DNA from: Winslowiella arboricola
GTDB taxonomy: Bacteria > Pseudomonadota > Gammaproteobacteria > Enterobacterales > Enterobacteriaceae
DNA length: 64,000 nucleotides
Assembly: GCF_025527015.1 (NCBI RefSeq)
Contig: NZ_JAODIM010000043.1
Coordinates: forward strand, 930,001-994,000
Direction: 5' to 3'
Shown here: piece after piece, positions 40,529-52,158 of the stretch
Layout of the letters: each line of letters begins with the position of its first letter
Position numbering within the stretch: the first letter of the stretch is position 1
Position numbers and translations under genes: made by a program
The notes under the pieces: generated by a model
The model's input: the letters and a program-made list of their open reading frames with translations, nothing else
Database searches by the model: none
Told to the model about the DNA's origin: nothing

Positions 40529-41668
40529 ATGACGATATTCCCGGTTAAACAGAGCGCATTACTTCGCCAGCCCGAATATCTGCTGCCACGTCAGGAGCTG
40601 ATGCAACTGATTGGCAAACTGCAGGATAATCTGGTGAATATTACCGACCATAGCGGCGAGTTCTTACTGCGGCTGGATGATGGTCGGGTGATCGATACCA
40701 AAGGCTGGGCAGGCTGGGAGTGGACCCACGGTATCGGCCTGTATGGCATGTATCACTATTATCAGCAGACCGGCGATCAAAAAACGCTGGCGATCATTGA
40801 TGACTGGTTCGCCGCCCGCCTGGCGGAAGGAACACCGACCAAAAACGTCAACACCGTCTGCCCGTTTCTGACGCTGGCTTATCGCTATGAAGAGAGCGGC
40901 AACCCGGCGCTGCTGCCAGTGCTGGAACGCTGGGCGGAATGGGTGATGTATGAGATGCCACGCACGCGATGCAACGGCCTGCAGCATATTGTCTATAACA
41001 ATGAAAACCATCAACAGCTGTGGGATGACACGCTAATGATGAGCGTACTGCCGCTGGCGAAAATCGGTAAGCTGCTGGGGCGCGAAGAGTATCTGCAAGA
41101 GGCCAGCTACCAGTTTTTACTGCATGTGCAGTATCTGATGGATCGCCAGAGTGGCTTATGGTTCCACGGCTGGACCTTTGACGGCGAACATAACTTTGCC
41201 AGTGCACGCTGGGCGCGCGGCAACAGCTGGTTAACCATCGCCATTCCGGAGTTTATCGAGCTGATGGCATGGCCGGAAAACCATGCCACCCGCCGTTTTC
41301 TGTTGCAGACGCTGGAAACCCAGGTGGCGGCGCTGGAGCAATACCAGCATGACAGTGGACTGTGGCACACCCTGCTGGATGATCGCGACAGCTACCCGGA
41401 AGCCTCGGCCAGTGCCGGTTTTGCCTACGGTATTCTGAAAGCCGTACGTAAGCGTTATCTCTCACGCGATTATCTGCCAATGGCGGAGAAAGCCTTGCAG
41501 GGGGTGATCAGGCATATCAATGCCGACGGTGAGCTGACGCAGGTGTCATTTGGTACCGCGATGGGCAAGGATCTGGACTATTACCGCCAGATCCCGCTGA
41601 CCTCAATGCCGTATGGCCAGGCAATGGCACTGCTGTGCTTAACCGAGTATCTGCGGGTTTATTTGTAA
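40529..41668 (+). CDS. rhiN: Unsaturated rhamnogalacturonyl hydrolase RhiN (GH105)
   Basis: 379-residue GH105 alpha/alpha-barrel hydrolase that splits the unsaturated galacturonate from rhamnogalacturonan disaccharides made by lyases. Features seen are WEWTHGIGLYGMYHYYQQTG, the catalytic-aspartate region NENHQQLWDDTLMMSVLPLAKIGKLLG, FHGWTFDGEHNFASARWARGNSWLTIAIPEF and the closing MPYGQAMALLCLTEYL. There is no signal peptide, so it acts in the cytoplasm on imported oligomers. It starts 10 nt after rhiT and is in the same operon. No rhamnogalacturonan lyase gene is present in the window. Confidence 0.9.
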   Translation: MTIFPVKQSALLRQPEYLLPRQELMQLIGKLQDNLVNITDHSGEFLLRLDDGRVIDTKGWAGWEWTHGIGLYGMYHYYQQTGDQKTLAIIDDWFAARLAEGTPTKNVNTVCPFLTLAYRYEESGNPALLPVLERWAEWVMYEMPRTRCNGLQHIVYNNENHQQLWDDTLMMSVLPLAKIGKLLGREEYLQEASYQFLLHVQYLMDRQSGLWFHGWTFDGEHNFASARWARGNSWLTIAIPEFIELMAWPENHATRRFLLQTLETQVAALEQYQHDSGLWHTLLDDRDSYPEASASAGFAYGILKAVRKRYLSRDYLPMAEKALQGVIRHINADGELTQVSFGTAMGKDLDYYRQIPLTSMPYGQAMALLCLTEYLRVYL

Positions 41669-41724
41669 GCGGAAGGTCCGGGCGGTGAAATAATTAAGGG
41701 AGCTTGCGCTCTAATGTTGGTCAG

Positions 41725-41823
41725 TTAAGAGAAATACCGCTTAAAGTGGCCGTTTACATCCGCGCTTTCAGGGACTTCGCTAAAGTTGCGCCACCAAAGG
41801 TCAACGCTATCATTGTACCATTG
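41725..41823 (-). pseudogene. Possible C-terminal remnant of an unknown gene
   Basis: A minus-strand frame reads QWYNDSVDLWWRNFSEVPESADVNGHFKRYFS and stops at 41725-41727. It is rich in aromatic residues and looks protein-like, but its upstream end runs directly into a REP-like repeat. I do not recognise it. It may be a gene end cut off by rearrangement. Confidence 0.3.
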
Positions 41824-41833
41824 GTGATTTTAT

Positions 41834-41917
41834 GGGCGGCGAGAACGCCGCCCCTACATAAGCCTATGAATTTTCTGTAGGGGCGGCGTTCTCGCCGCCC
41901 GTGCCGATGATATGCAC
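41834..41917. repeat. REP-like palindrome inverted pair
   Basis: GGGCGGCGAGAACGCCGCCC followed by CTACA (41834-41858, minus orientation) faces the plus-orientation unit that begins TGTAGGGGCGGCG at 41877. That unit ends in the tail GTGCCGATGATATGCAC at 41917. The spacer is 18 nt. It is the best-preserved pair in the window and lies between convergent rhiN and ptsG. Confidence 0.88.
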
Positions 41918-42030
41918 CATGGCGAGGCACCAGGCGTTTGAAACACGCTTAATTTTATGGATGTACCCTCCCCACAAACCAGCCTGATTAATTAAATCAT
42001 ATAGTTATACATTAACTGACTGGCATTAAG

Positions 42031-42141
42031 CTTACGTGCCCGCCGGAAATTCATTCAGCAATCAATATTGCTGATGAAATCTCAGGTAAAAGCGTCAATC
42101 AGTGGATCAGTGACGCACTAATGAAAGCCTCACACTATTAA
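42031..42141 (+). pseudogene. HicB-like antitoxin C-terminal remnant
   Basis: The frame reads CPPEIHSAINIADEISGKSVNQWISDALMKASHY and stops at 42139-42141. P-P-E-x-H-x-A...A...G-K-S-x-N-x-W-x-x-D-A-L is the ribbon-helix-helix/Arc-like end of HicB antitoxins. No HicB core domain or HicA toxin is visible upstream, so only the tail of a former toxin-antitoxin locus remains. Confidence 0.65.
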
Positions 42142-42161
42142 CCTGTCGCCTTAAAAAATCA

Positions 42162-42187
42162 AAAAAGGGAGCTCACGCTCCCTTTTT
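42162..42187 (-). terminator. Intrinsic terminator of ptsG
   Basis: Stem AAAAAGGGAGC / GCTCCCTTTTT with loop TCAC, 17 nt after the ptsG stop. A/T flanks make it usable on both strands. Confidence 0.88.
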
Positions 42188-42203
42188 ATCACCTGCTGAA
42201 TGG

Positions 42204-43640
42204 CTATGCATGATTACGAATATAATCGTCCATTTCCGTTTTCAGGTTATCTGATTTGGTGCCGAAAATCGCCTGCACGCCAGAGCCTGCAACCACCACA
42301 CCCGCAGCACCGAGTTTCTTCAGGCCAGCCTGATCCACTTTCGACACATCCGCCACGCTGACACGCAGACGGGTAATACAGGCATCAAGGTTGGTGATGT
42401 TCTCTTTACCACCAAAGGCGTTGACCAGATTACCTGCCATTTCGTTTGCTGCACCGGCAGTCTGCTCAGAAATGGTCTCTTCACGACCCGGCGTTTTCAG
42501 ATCCAGTTTGGCAATCAGTACACGGAATACGGTGTAATAGATCAGGCCGTAAATGATACCGATAATTGGGAACAGCCAGATTTTACTGCTGTTGCCGCTC
42601 AGGACAATAAAGTCGATCAGACCATGCGAGAAGCTGGTGCCATCACGCATACCCAACAGAATACAGATCGGGAATGCCAGACCGGCCAGAATCGCGTGAA
42701 TGCCGTACAGGATCGGCGCCACGAACATAAAGGAGAATTCGATGGGTTCGGTAATACCGGTCAGGAAAGAGGTCAGCGCGGCGGAGATCATAATACCGCC
42801 CACTTTGGCACGGTTTTCCGGCTTCGCCGAATGCCAGATCGCAATCGCCGCGGCTGGCAGACCGTACATTTTAAACAGGAAACCGCCAGATAGTTTACCT
42901 GCGGTTGGGTCACCCGCCATATAGCGTGGAATATCACCGTGGAATACCTGGCCTGCCGCATTGGTAAACTCACCAATCTGCATCTGGAAAGGAACGTTCC
43001 AGATATGGTGCAGACCAAATGGCACCAGCGAACGTTCAACCACACCGTAGATACCGAAGGCCACAACCGGGTTCTGATACGCCGCCCACTGGGAGAATTC
43101 CTGAATCGCCGCACCGACCGGAGGCCAGATAAAGGAGAGCACCACACCCAGAATAATCGCCGTCATACCGGAGATAATCGGCACAAAACGTTTACCGGCA
43201 AAGAAGCCAAGGTATTCAGGCAGCTTAATGCGATAGAAGCGGTTAAACATATAGGCCGCGATAGAACCGGCGATAATCCCGCCCAGCACACCAGTATCAG
43301 CAAGGTGTTTCGCTTCAATCTCTGCGGCTGGCAGATGCAGAACCAGCGGTGCGACCACAGCCATGGTTTTCACCATAATGCCGTAGGCCACCACGGCGGC
43401 CAGAGCTGAAACACCGTCGTTATTAGTAAAGCCTAATGCCACACCGATAGCAAAAATCAGCGGCATATTGGCAAACACCGATCCGCCAGCCTCGGCCATG
43501 ACATGGGAGACAACCGCCGGTAACCAGCTAAAGTTTGCAGAGCCAACGCCCAGCAGAATACCGGCAATCGGCAGCACCGATACCGGCAACATTAGCGATT
43601 TACCGACCTTTTGCAGGTTTGCAAATGCGTTCTTAAACAT
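42204..43640 (-). CDS. ptsG: PTS glucose-specific EIICB component
   Basis: Glucose permease that takes up and phosphorylates glucose. 478 residues (E. coli 477), with an N-terminal membrane EIIC domain (about 1-385) and a C-terminal EIIB domain with the phosphorylated cysteine in [47 protein letters not shown] is the EIIC signature. It starts at ATG 43640 behind the conserved SgrS target and ribosome binding site. Upstream CRP and Mlc sites are clear. EIIA is supplied by Crr, which is outside this window. Confidence 0.98.
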   Translation of the reverse strand: MFKNAFANLQKVGKSLMLPVSVLPIAGILLGVGSANFSWLPAVVSHVMAEAGGSVFANMPLIFAIGVALGFTNNDGVSALAAVVAYGIMVKTMAVVAPLVLHLPAAEIEAKHLADTGVLGGIIAGSIAAYMFNRFYRIKLPEYLGFFAGKRFVPIISGMTAIILGVVLSFIWPPVGAAIQEFSQWAAYQNPVVAFGIYGVVERSLVPFGLHHIWNVPFQMQIGEFTNAAGQVFHGDIPRYMAGDPTAGKLSGGFLFKMYGLPAAAIAIWHSAKPENRAKVGGIMISAALTSFLTGITEPIEFSFMFVAPILYGIHAILAGLAFPICILLGMRDGTSFSHGLIDFIVLSGNSSKIWLFPIIGIIYGLIYYTVFRVLIAKLDLKTPGREETISEQTAGAANEMAGNLVNAFGGKENITNLDACITRLRVSVADVSKVDQAGLKKLGAAGVVVAGSGVQAIFGTKSDNLKTEMDDYIRNHA

Positions 43641-43648
43641 ATTGTGGA

Positions 43649-43664
43649 GCTCCTGAGTATGATT
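43649..43664 (-). promoter_or_regulatory. SgrS small-RNA target and ribosome binding site of ptsG
   Basis: On the minus strand CATACTCAGGAGC (43661-43649) overlaps the AGGAG ribosome binding site before ATG 43640. It is identical to the SgrS pairing region of E. coli ptsG as I remember it. SgrS blocks ptsG translation under glucose-phosphate stress. Confidence 0.75.
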
Positions 43665-43737
43665 GCTTTTTTACCGCGCAGTGCGCGTTGTAAAGGGGGG
43701 AGGATCCCTTTACGGTGGAGCGTTTTAGCGCTCTCGG

Positions 43738-43761
43738 TATTTATTACGGAGAGTAAAATAA
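43738..43761 (-). promoter_or_regulatory. Mlc operator at the ptsG promoter
   Basis: On the minus strand TTATTTTACTC, TCCG, TAATAAATA closely matches the Mlc operator of E. coli ptsG (inverted TTATTT...AAATA arms). Mlc represses ptsG in the absence of glucose. Confidence 0.78.
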
Positions 43762-43776
43762 TTCCAGTTTATTTTA

Positions 43777-43793
43777 TTTGATGGCTATCACGT
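43777..43793 (-). promoter_or_regulatory. CRP site at the ptsG promoter
   Basis: On the minus strand ACGTGATAGCCATCAAA matches TGTGA-N6-TCACA in both arms and stands about 16 bp upstream of the Mlc operator, the E. coli arrangement. Confidence 0.75.
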
Positions 43794-43853
43794 TTCCTGG
43801 AAGCTATCGCTTAAAATCTTAAAAAACGTTTAATTATTGCCAGTTTTTTAAAC

Positions 43854-43891
43854 AAAAAAAGTGCATGCACCGTTTTACGGCGCAGCACTTT
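43854..43891 (-). terminator. Intrinsic terminator after ycfH
   Basis: On the minus strand AAAGTGC...GCACTTT with an inner GCCG/CGG stem, ending in a run of seven T. It lies about 37 nt after the ycfH stop and separates it from the ptsG promoter. Confidence 0.8.
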
Positions 43892-43927
43892 ACGACTTTT
43901 GTTTATTAATTACGAGCTATAAAAAAA

Positions 43928-44731
43928 TCAGGCCTGCGGGGCTCCGCCAAGGCGCGACAGAGGGATATGGAACAGATCTGAGAAGTTTTGCGTGGTCGCT
44001 GCCGCCAGCGTTTCTGTATCAACGCCCTTCAGCACGGCCATATAATCAGCGACATCGCGGGTATAAGCTGGCTGATTCTCTTTACCCCGGTACGGCACTG
44101 GCGCCAGATAAGGCGAGTCGGTCTCAACCAGCATGCGGTCCAGCGGCACAAAGCGCGCCGCCTCACGCAACGCTTCCGCGTTGCGGAAGGTGACAATCCC
44201 GGAGAACGAGATATAGAAGCCCATATCCAGCAGCTTGCCAGCGGTGTCCCGATCTTCAGTAAAACAGTGCAGTACGCCGCCACAACCTTCAACCTGCTCT
44301 TCGCGCAGAATCGCCAGCGTATCTTCACGCGCATCGCGAGTATGCACAATCACCGGTTTATTCAGATCGCGGCCAATGCGAATATGTTCGCGGAAAGATG
44401 CCTGCTGGCGCGCTTTCGTTTCCGCCTGGTAGTAGTAATCCAGCCCCGTTTCGCCCATCGCGACTACGCGCGGGTCAGCCGCCAGCTGACGCAGTTCGGC
44501 GAAGTCATACTCTTCCGCCTGATTTAACGGGTGGACGCCGCAGGAGTAAGCCACATTGTCACGGTCACCAATCAGCTGCTGCATCGCCTTATAACCCGGT
44601 AAGGTAGTGGCAACGGCCAGCATAAATTTCACATCACGCGCCGCGGCTTTTGCCAGCACATCATCAAGATCTTTGTGCAGATTTTCGTAGTCCAGGCCAT
44701 CCAGATGGCAATGGGAATCAACTAAAAACAT
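43928..44731 (-). CDS. ycfH: TatD-family metal-dependent hydrolase YcfH
   Basis: TatD-type deoxyribonuclease-like hydrolase of 267 residues (E. coli 265). Metal ligands are in [11 protein letters not shown] near the N-terminus, [24 protein letters not shown] and [22 protein letters not shown] 44731 is chosen because the family starts [11 protein letters not shown]. The longer frame reads through a diverged REP-like repeat. It is downstream of holB, as in E. coli. Confidence 0.93.
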   Translation of the reverse strand: MFLVDSHCHLDGLDYENLHKDLDDVLAKAAARDVKFMLAVATTLPGYKAMQQLIGDRDNVAYSCGVHPLNQAEEYDFAELRQLAADPRVVAMGETGLDYYYQAETKARQQASFREHIRIGRDLNKPVIVHTRDAREDTLAILREEQVEGCGGVLHCFTEDRDTAGKLLDMGFYISFSGIVTFRNAEALREAARFVPLDRMLVETDSPYLAPVPYRGKENQPAYTRDVADYMAVLKGVDTETLAAATTQNFSDLFHIPLSRLGGAPQA

Positions 44732-44751
44732 AAGGTTACATCCATCGGTTC

Positions 44752-44775
44752 GGGCGGCGAAACCATCGCCCCTAC
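44752..44775 (-). repeat. REP-like element, diverged single copy
   Basis: GGGCGGCGAAACCATCGCCC followed by CTAC retains one arm and the flank of the family, with changes in the palindrome centre. It lies between holB and ycfH within a co-directional gene string. Confidence 0.6.
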
Positions 44776-44795
44776 GGTTTAGCACAGGGGTGCCG

Positions 44796-45788
44796 TTATC
44801 GGCTCCCGCTTATCGGTAAAAAAATCTGTTCCCAGCTTAACAGCTGTTCAGTAAGAAGCAGCTCGCGGTTGACCGCGACTACATGGCGCAGGCGGTCGCG
44901 GCAGGTCATCCAGCTGCGCAGGCTGCTATCCAGCGCAGATGACGGCAGCTGTTGTGCGATTTGCCCGACCAGCGTTTGCTGATCGACATTGGCAATAAAC
45001 TGCCCGCCGCCCTGCTGCCATTTCATGGCATCAATCAGTAAGGCACACAGCCAGCCAATTCGCGCAGCAGCGTCATCATGGTTCAGTACCGACAGCAAAC
45101 TCAGCAGATCCTGCTGCAATGCCGTTGCCAGCGTGCTGCACAGCAGCTGACGCTGCGCCCACAGTTTCTCATCCAGCAAAGCCAGCGCAGCGGCCGGTGC
45201 GCCACTGCTCAGACGCAGCGCGCTGATGCAGTCATGCTGCGCGGCCTGAGTCTGCTTTTGCAACCAGCGCAGGCTTTGCGCCTCGTCCGGCGGTGCGAGA
45301 TGCCAGTTAAAGCAACGGCTACGCAGCGTAGCTAACAGGCGCTGCGGTTCGCGGCTGCTCAGGAAAAACCAGGTATTTTTCGGCGGTTCTTCCAGGGTTT
45401 TCAGTAAGGCATTGGCTGCAGCTTCAGTCAGCTGAGCGCTATCCGGCAGCCAGACCACTTTGGCGCCGCCCTGCTGGGCATGGTGATAGAGCTTTTCGGT
45501 TACGCCGCGTACCGCATCGATACCCAGCGAGCTTTTGCCTTTTTCCGCTTCCAGCTTATACCAGTCAGGATGGTTGCCCGCCTGCATCAGCTGACAGCCA
45601 TGACATTCTCCGCAACTTTTAACGCCGTCGCGGCGCTGACACATCAGCCAGCGACTCAGCGCCCAGACCAGCGCGTCATCGCCCATACCCGGCAAGGCCT
45701 GAATCAGTAACGCGTGATGACCACGGTCTGCCTGATGCTGCTCAACAATTTGCCGGTAAGGCTGATTCAGCCATGGATACCAGTTCAT
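44796..45788 (-). CDS. holB: DNA polymerase III subunit delta'
   Basis: Clamp-loader subunit of the DNA polymerase III holoenzyme. 330 residues (E. coli 334). AAA+-like fold with the zinc cysteines CGECHGC and an earlier Cys, [56 protein letters not shown], and a sensor [17 protein letters not shown]. The Walker A motif is degenerate ([12 protein letters not shown]), as expected for delta'. It starts in the tmk stop codon (TAATG). Confidence 0.96.
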   Translation of the reverse strand: MNWYPWLNQPYRQIVEQHQADRGHHALLIQALPGMGDDALVWALSRWLMCQRRDGVKSCGECHGCQLMQAGNHPDWYKLEAEKGKSSLGIDAVRGVTEKLYHHAQQGGAKVVWLPDSAQLTEAAANALLKTLEEPPKNTWFFLSSREPQRLLATLRSRCFNWHLAPPDEAQSLRWLQKQTQAAQHDCISALRLSSGAPAAALALLDEKLWAQRQLLCSTLATALQQDLLSLLSVLNHDDAAARIGWLCALLIDAMKWQQGGGQFIANVDQQTLVGQIAQQLPSSALDSSLRSWMTCRDRLRHVVAVNRELLLTEQLLSWEQIFLPISGSR

Positions 45789-46420
45789 TACGCCTGCTCC
45801 GCCAGCCATTGCTGCAACACTGCTTTAAGTGACAACGTCACCTGTTCAATATTTTGCGTCGCATCAATGGTTTTAATCCGCGGATCGGCGGCAGCAAGTT
45901 CCAGATAACGCTGACGGGTGCGGATAAAGAAGTTCAGTGACTCCTGCTCGATACGGTCCAGTTCACCGCGCGCACGCGCACGTTGCAGGCCAATTTCGGG
46001 CGTTACATCGAGGTAAAGCGTTAAATCGGGGGTAAAGTCGCCCAGCGCCGTCGCGCGCAGCGTTTCCATCAGCTGACGGTCAAGTCCACGTCCGCCGCCC
46101 TGATACGCTTGTGAAGAGAGATCGTGACGATCGCCTACCACCCACGCGCCACGCGCCAGCGCCGGCTTGATCACCGTGTCCACCAGCTGTACGCGCGCGG
46201 CATACAGCATCAGCAGTTCGGCTTTATCAGTGACTTTTTCGCCTTCAATACCCTGCTTAATCAGATCGCGCAACTTTTCTGCCAGTGGCGTGCCGCCGGG
46301 TTCGCGGGTAAAGACCAGCTCACGAATGCCATGCTGTTGCAGCACTTCCACAATGGCCTCACGGGCGGTAGTTTTCCCCGCCCCTTCAAGGCCTTCAATA
46401 ACAATGAATTTACTGTTCAT
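45788..46420 (-). CDS. tmk: Thymidylate kinase
   Basis: Phosphorylates dTMP to dTDP. 210 residues. P-loop [14 protein letters not shown], the DR(E/Y) region [36 protein letters not shown] and [26 protein letters not shown] (lid) are intact. It overlaps mltG by 11 nt and holB by one base, so mltG-tmk-holB are coupled. Confidence 0.97.
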   Translation of the reverse strand: MNSKFIVIEGLEGAGKTTAREAIVEVLQQHGIRELVFTREPGGTPLAEKLRDLIKQGIEGEKVTDKAELLMLYAARVQLVDTVIKPALARGAWVVGDRHDLSSQAYQGGGRGLDRQLMETLRATALGDFTPDLTLYLDVTPEIGLQRARARGELDRIEQESLNFFIRTRQRYLELAAADPRIKTIDATQNIEQVTLSLKAVLQQWLAEQA

Positions 46421-47432
46421 TCTTTTCCTTCAGTGCCTGACGATAAACAGCAACTGCGCGATTATGACTGGCAAGGTTGGTGGTAAAAGTATGTCCACCT
46501 TTGCCATCGGCAACAAAATAGAGATAGCTGGTTTTCAGCGGATGCGCTGCGGCTTCCAGCGACGCCTTGCCCGGCATCGCAATCGGTCCGGGCGGCAATC
46601 CGCTGATGGTATAGGTATTATACGCGGTTGGCGTTTCAAGATCTTTGCGCGTCAGGCTTCCATTATATTTTTCGCCCATCCCGTAGATCACTGTCGGATC
46701 GGTCTGCAAACGCATCCCCAGTCGCAGACGGTTGATAAATACAGAAGCCACTTTACTGCGCTCATCGTTTACCGCGGTCTCTTTCTCAATGATCGAGGCC
46801 ATCGTCAGCAGTTCGTCTGGCGTTTTATACGGCAGGTCGGCGACTTTACCCTGCCAGACGCTGTCGACCAGCGCCGTCATACGCTGATGCGCCCGCTTCA
46901 GCAATGCGATATCAGTGGTGTTGGCAGTATAAAGATAGGTATCCGGGTAGAACCAGCCCTCAATCGCGTCAGGGTTTTCCAGCTCCAGCGCCTGCGCCAG
47001 GGTAGCGAACTGGTCATCCGCCAGCGTATGTTTAATATAAGGCGCGGCGCGCATCGCTGTCAGCCACTCCTGTAGCCGGGTGCCTTCCACAAAGCGGATC
47101 GGGAACTGCGCCTCTTTGCCACTGGCCAGCAGCGCCAGCATCTCGCGCACCGTCATTCCCTGCGTCAGACGATAGGTGCCCGCTTTAAATTTCGCCAGCT
47201 CAGGCTGCAATTTTAGCAGCGCGCCAAACCAGAGTGTTTGCGGCACGATCTTATCACGCACTAACTGTGCTTCCAGTGCCACCCGGCCAGTGCCGGCAGG
47301 CAGCGTAAAGATAGTTTCCTGGCTAATCGCGAGCGGTGAAGCAGCAAACTGGCGAATCTGCCAGTAACAAGTGGCGATAATCAGCGCCAGAATAACTATC
47401 GCAGCGGCGATAACTTTGCGCGTTTTTGTCAT
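46410..47432 (-). CDS. mltG: Endolytic murein transglycosylase MltG
   Basis: Inner-membrane lytic transglycosylase that cuts nascent glycan strands. 340 residues as in E. coli YceG. There is one N-terminal membrane segment (about 8-26), a LysM-like part, then the YceG domain with the catalytic glutamate in [29 protein letters not shown] and [35 protein letters not shown] is also typical. Confidence 0.96.
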   Translation of the reverse strand: MTKTRKVIAAAIVILALIIATCYWQIRQFAASPLAISQETIFTLPAGTGRVALEAQLVRDKIVPQTLWFGALLKLQPELAKFKAGTYRLTQGMTVREMLALLASGKEAQFPIRFVEGTRLQEWLTAMRAAPYIKHTLADDQFATLAQALELENPDAIEGWFYPDTYLYTANTTDIALLKRAHQRMTALVDSVWQGKVADLPYKTPDELLTMASIIEKETAVNDERSKVASVFINRLRLGMRLQTDPTVIYGMGEKYNGSLTRKDLETPTAYNTYTISGLPPGPIAMPGKASLEAAAHPLKTSYLYFVADGKGGHTFTTNLASHNRAVAVYRQALKEKNEQ

Positions 47433-47447
47433 GCAATATCCATTTAA

Positions 47448-48245
47448 TTAACAATGTGGGCTGATCAGATCAAACAGCTGACGGGAAGCATAACGCCACT
47501 CTTCGACCTGATATACCGGCAAAACAGGCATCAGTGCGTTGCAAATCAGCACTTCATCGGCACGGGAGAGCACACTCATCTCCACGCTGACTTCCTGACA
47601 GTGATATCCCTTTTGTTCCAGCAGGCTGATAATGCGCTGGCGCATAATGCCGTCGACGCCGGAGTGTGTCAGCAGCGGTGTAAACACCTGCTGGTCGATG
47701 CGCCAGAACAAATTGGCCGCACAGCATTCCACCAGCTTACCCGCAGTGTCAAGCACCAGCGCCTCATCAGCGCCAGTCTGCTCAAGTTGCGTACGGATTA
47801 ATACCTGCTCAAGGCGGTTCAGGTGTTTAATGCCAGCCAGCAACGGGTTCAGCCCCAGACGTACCGGACTGAGCGCCAGACGCGCACCACTTTCACGCAG
47901 ACGATGATAATGGGACGGGTAAGGCGCAAATGAGACAATACGCGTTGGCGTCGAACAGCCTGCCGCGCTGTAACCGCGGCCGCCGCTGCCACGGGTAATC
48001 ACCGCTTTCAGCACGCCATCACCCTGCCCGGCAGCCGCGGCTTTTATTTCAGCTTCCAGCGCCAGCCAGTCAACGCCCTCAATCAGCAGACGGCGCGCGC
48101 CCAGCTGTAAGCGCTGCAAATGGTCAGCCAGCCAGTCAACTTCGCCGTCTCGCACCCGGGCGGTAGTAAAACAGCCATCGCCAAACTGCACCGCGCGATC
48201 GCTGACCGCCAGCCGATCCTGCACTTCACCATTGATCCAAACCAT
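47448..48245 (-). CDS. pabC: Aminodeoxychorismate lyase
   Basis: PLP enzyme that makes p-aminobenzoate for folate synthesis. 265 residues (E. coli 269), fold type IV. The PLP lysine is in AGIKHLNRLEQVLIRTQLEQTGADEALVLD, with the phosphate-cup and ending motifs SGVDGIMRQRIISLLEQKGY and ADEVLICNALMPVLPV. In E. coli it directly follows fabF. Here a porin gene on the opposite strand and about 550 bp of intergenic DNA separate them, so it must have its own promoter. Confidence 0.95.
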   Translation of the reverse strand: MVWINGEVQDRLAVSDRAVQFGDGCFTTARVRDGEVDWLADHLQRLQLGARRLLIEGVDWLALEAEIKAAAAGQGDGVLKAVITRGSGGRGYSAAGCSTPTRIVSFAPYPSHYHRLRESGARLALSPVRLGLNPLLAGIKHLNRLEQVLIRTQLEQTGADEALVLDTAGKLVECCAANLFWRIDQQVFTPLLTHSGVDGIMRQRIISLLEQKGYHCQEVSVEMSVLSRADEVLICNALMPVLPVYQVEEWRYASRQLFDLISPHC

Positions 48246-48490
48246 GCCCTGCCCTTTTTCAATTCACCTGCGGTGTCAGATTACCCGAGTGCCCGTCTGA
48301 AGCCAAATAGCAGTGGTTTTGCTGCGGTATTATTTCTTTCCAGCGGAAAAATGCCCAGTCACTATTTACTGTTGATTATTTTTGATTGTTATCACAAAAA
48401 ACAACACCGTATTGCATCGACGCTTGTTTTAACTCTGCTCTGTGGCAGAATCCGCAAATATTATTTAGGGTTGTTACTGTTCTCAGGCAA
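48246..48490. other. Intergenic region upstream of pabC, possible small-RNA locus
   Basis: No protein gene is seen. On the plus strand TTGTTT near 48425 and TATTAT near 48460 are possible promoter elements for a short transcript that would end at the strong terminator at 48491-48552. The pabC promoter must also lie in this region, on the other strand. Confidence 0.35.
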
Positions 48491-48552
48491 AACCTAAACC
48501 CGGCGGGCTGACATTTTTATTAATGCAGCCCGCCGGGTTTAGGTTTTTTTTT
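48491..48552 (+). terminator. Very strong orphan terminator (20-bp stem)
   Basis: AACCTAAACCCGGCGGGCTG (48491-48510) and its exact inverse (48526-48545) form a perfect 20-bp stem with a 15-nt loop, followed on the plus strand by nine T. No protein gene lies upstream on the plus strand, so it may end a small RNA. On the minus strand the T-run is only four long. Confidence 0.8.
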
Positions 48553-50364
<1,812 letters not shown>

Positions 50365-50392
50365 TTGCGTGATTATCTGACTGAGAAAAAAT

Positions 50393-50420
50393 AAAAAGGC
50401 CCGCAATTGCGGGCCTTTTT
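50393..50420. terminator. Bidirectional terminator between the porin and fabF
   Basis: AAAAAGGCCCGC-AATT-GCGGGCCTTTTT, perfect stem with T-runs on both strands, between convergent genes. Confidence 0.92.
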
Positions 50421-50437
50421 GGTCAATAACCACAGAA

Positions 50438-51679
50438 TTACACTTTGCGGAAAATCAGGGAACCGTTGGTGCCGCCGAAGCCGAAAGAGTTACACAGGGT
50501 GTATTCAAGGTTACTCACCTGACGCGCTGTGTGTGGTACAAAGTCGAGATCGCAACCTTCATCCGGATTATCCAGGTTGATGGTTGGTGGCACGACCTGG
50601 TCGCGTAAGGCAAGAATTGAGTAAATAGACTCAACTGCGCCCGCTGCACCTAACAGGTGACCGGTCATAGATTTGGTGGAGCTTACCATCACGCTACGTG
50701 ACGCGGCGCCAAATACCGTTTTCACGGCCTGGGCTTCCGCTTTATCACCTGCCGGCGTCGACGTGCCGTGGGCATTAACATAGCCGATCTGCTCCGGAGA
50801 CAGTTGCGCATCTTTTAGTGCGTTTTCCATCGCCAGTGCTGCGCCTGCACCATCTTCAGGCGGTGAGGTCATATGATAAGCATCGCTGCTCATCCCGAAG
50901 CCCACCACTTCTGCATAGATTTTTGCGCCGCGCTTTTTCGCATGTTCGTACTCTTCGAGCACTACCATGCCTGCGCCATCGCCGAGCACGAAGCCATCAC
51001 GATCTTTATCCCACGGACGGCTCGCCGCCTGCGGATTATCGTTACGCGTTGATAACGCACGTGCTGCGCCAAAACCACCCATACCCAGCGGGGTACTGGC
51101 TTTCTCTGCGCCGCCTGCGACCATCACATCAGCATCGTTGTACGCGATAATACGCGCAGCGTGACCGATGTTATGCACGCCGGAAGTACAGGCAGTGGCA
51201 ATTGAAATACTTGGACCTTTCAGGCCGAACATAATTGTCAGATGACCGGCAATCATGTTAACGATGGTAGAAGGAACAAAGAACGGGCTGATTTTGCGCG
51301 GGCCACCGTTAACCAGTGAGGTGTGATTCTCTTCGATCAAACCTAAACCGCCAATACCAGAACCGATTGCTGCGCCAATGCGGCCAGCGTTCTCTTCGGT
51401 TACTTCCAGGCCGGAATCCTGCATGGCCTGAATGCCAGCGACAATTCCATATTGAATGAAGGCATCCATCTTGCGCTGATCTTTGCGCGAGATAAATTCT
51501 TCACAGTTAAAATCCTTTACTAAGCCAGCAAAACGCGTTGCGTAGGCACTAGTATCAAAATGGTCGATCAGGCTGATGCCACTCTGACCGGCAAGGAGAG
51601 CACTCCAGGTGGACTCTACGGTATTGCCGACAGGAGACAACATGCCAAGACCGGTCACAACTACACGACGCTTAGACAC
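50438..51679 (-). CDS. fabF: Beta-ketoacyl-ACP synthase II
   Basis: Elongating condensing enzyme of fatty-acid synthesis. 413 residues from GTG 51679, which has GGAGG upstream and gives the family start [18 protein letters not shown]. Catalytic Cys164 in [17 protein letters not shown] and the two histidines in [12 protein letters not shown] and [15 protein letters not shown] are in place. It follows acpP on the same strand. Confidence 0.98.
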   Translation of the reverse strand: MSKRRVVVTGLGMLSPVGNTVESTWSALLAGQSGISLIDHFDTSAYATRFAGLVKDFNCEEFISRKDQRKMDAFIQYGIVAGIQAMQDSGLEVTEENAGRIGAAIGSGIGGLGLIEENHTSLVNGGPRKISPFFVPSTIVNMIAGHLTIMFGLKGPSISIATACTSGVHNIGHAARIIAYNDADVMVAGGAEKASTPLGMGGFGAARALSTRNDNPQAASRPWDKDRDGFVLGDGAGMVVLEEYEHAKKRGAKIYAEVVGFGMSSDAYHMTSPPEDGAGAALAMENALKDAQLSPEQIGYVNAHGTSTPAGDKAEAQAVKTVFGAASRSVMVSSTKSMTGHLLGAAGAVESIYSILALRDQVVPPTINLDNPDEGCDLDFVPHTARQVSNLEYTLCNSFGFGGTNGSLIFRKV

Positions 51680-51767
51680 GTTCGTCCTCCAGGGAGGGAT
51701 AATATTGACACTGTGTGGGACGTACAATAAAACTCAGGCGGTCAAATGACCGCCTGATGATGTTCAA

Positions 51768-52004
51768 TTAAGCCTGATGATTATTGATATAATCAATTGC
51801 GGCCTGAACAGTCGTGATTTTCTCGGCTTCTTCATCCGGAATCTCAGTGTCGAACTCTTCTTCCAGAGCCATTACCAGCTCAACGGTATCAAGAGAATCA
51901 GCGCCCAGATCTTCTACAAAAGAGGCAGTGTTAACAACTTCTTCCTGCTTAACGCCAAGCTGCTCGCCAATGATTTTCTTAACGCGTTCTTCGATAGTGC
52001 TCAT
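51768..52004 (-). CDS. acpP: Acyl carrier protein
   Basis: Carries growing acyl chains. 78 residues, as in E. coli. The phosphopantetheine attachment site is Ser37 in [22 protein letters not shown]. About 150 bp separates it from fabG and contains AT-rich sequence with TATACA on the minus strand near 52052, consistent with its own strong promoter. Confidence 0.99.
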   Translation of the reverse strand: MSTIEERVKKIIGEQLGVKQEEVVNTASFVEDLGADSLDTVELVMALEEEFDTEIPDEEAEKITTVQAAIDYINNHQA

Positions 52005-52118
52005 ACTATTAAATTTCCTATCAAAACTCGCTTTCGCGATGGTTTTCGTAGTGTATAAAATGTTGAAAAAGATGCAACTAAATCCCGGCTGGTCAAACCA
52101 CGATTTTACGCTATTTTG

Positions 52119-52136
52119 CGGCTTTTACCGCAAATA
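52119..52136 (-). terminator. Short hairpin after fabG
   Basis: TTGCGG-TAAAAG-CCGCAA on the minus strand, 23 nt after the fabG stop. There is no T-run, so it may be an RNA-processing or partial termination signal before acpP. Confidence 0.4.
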
Positions 52137-52158
52137 ACGCAAATAATTTTCGTGATTA

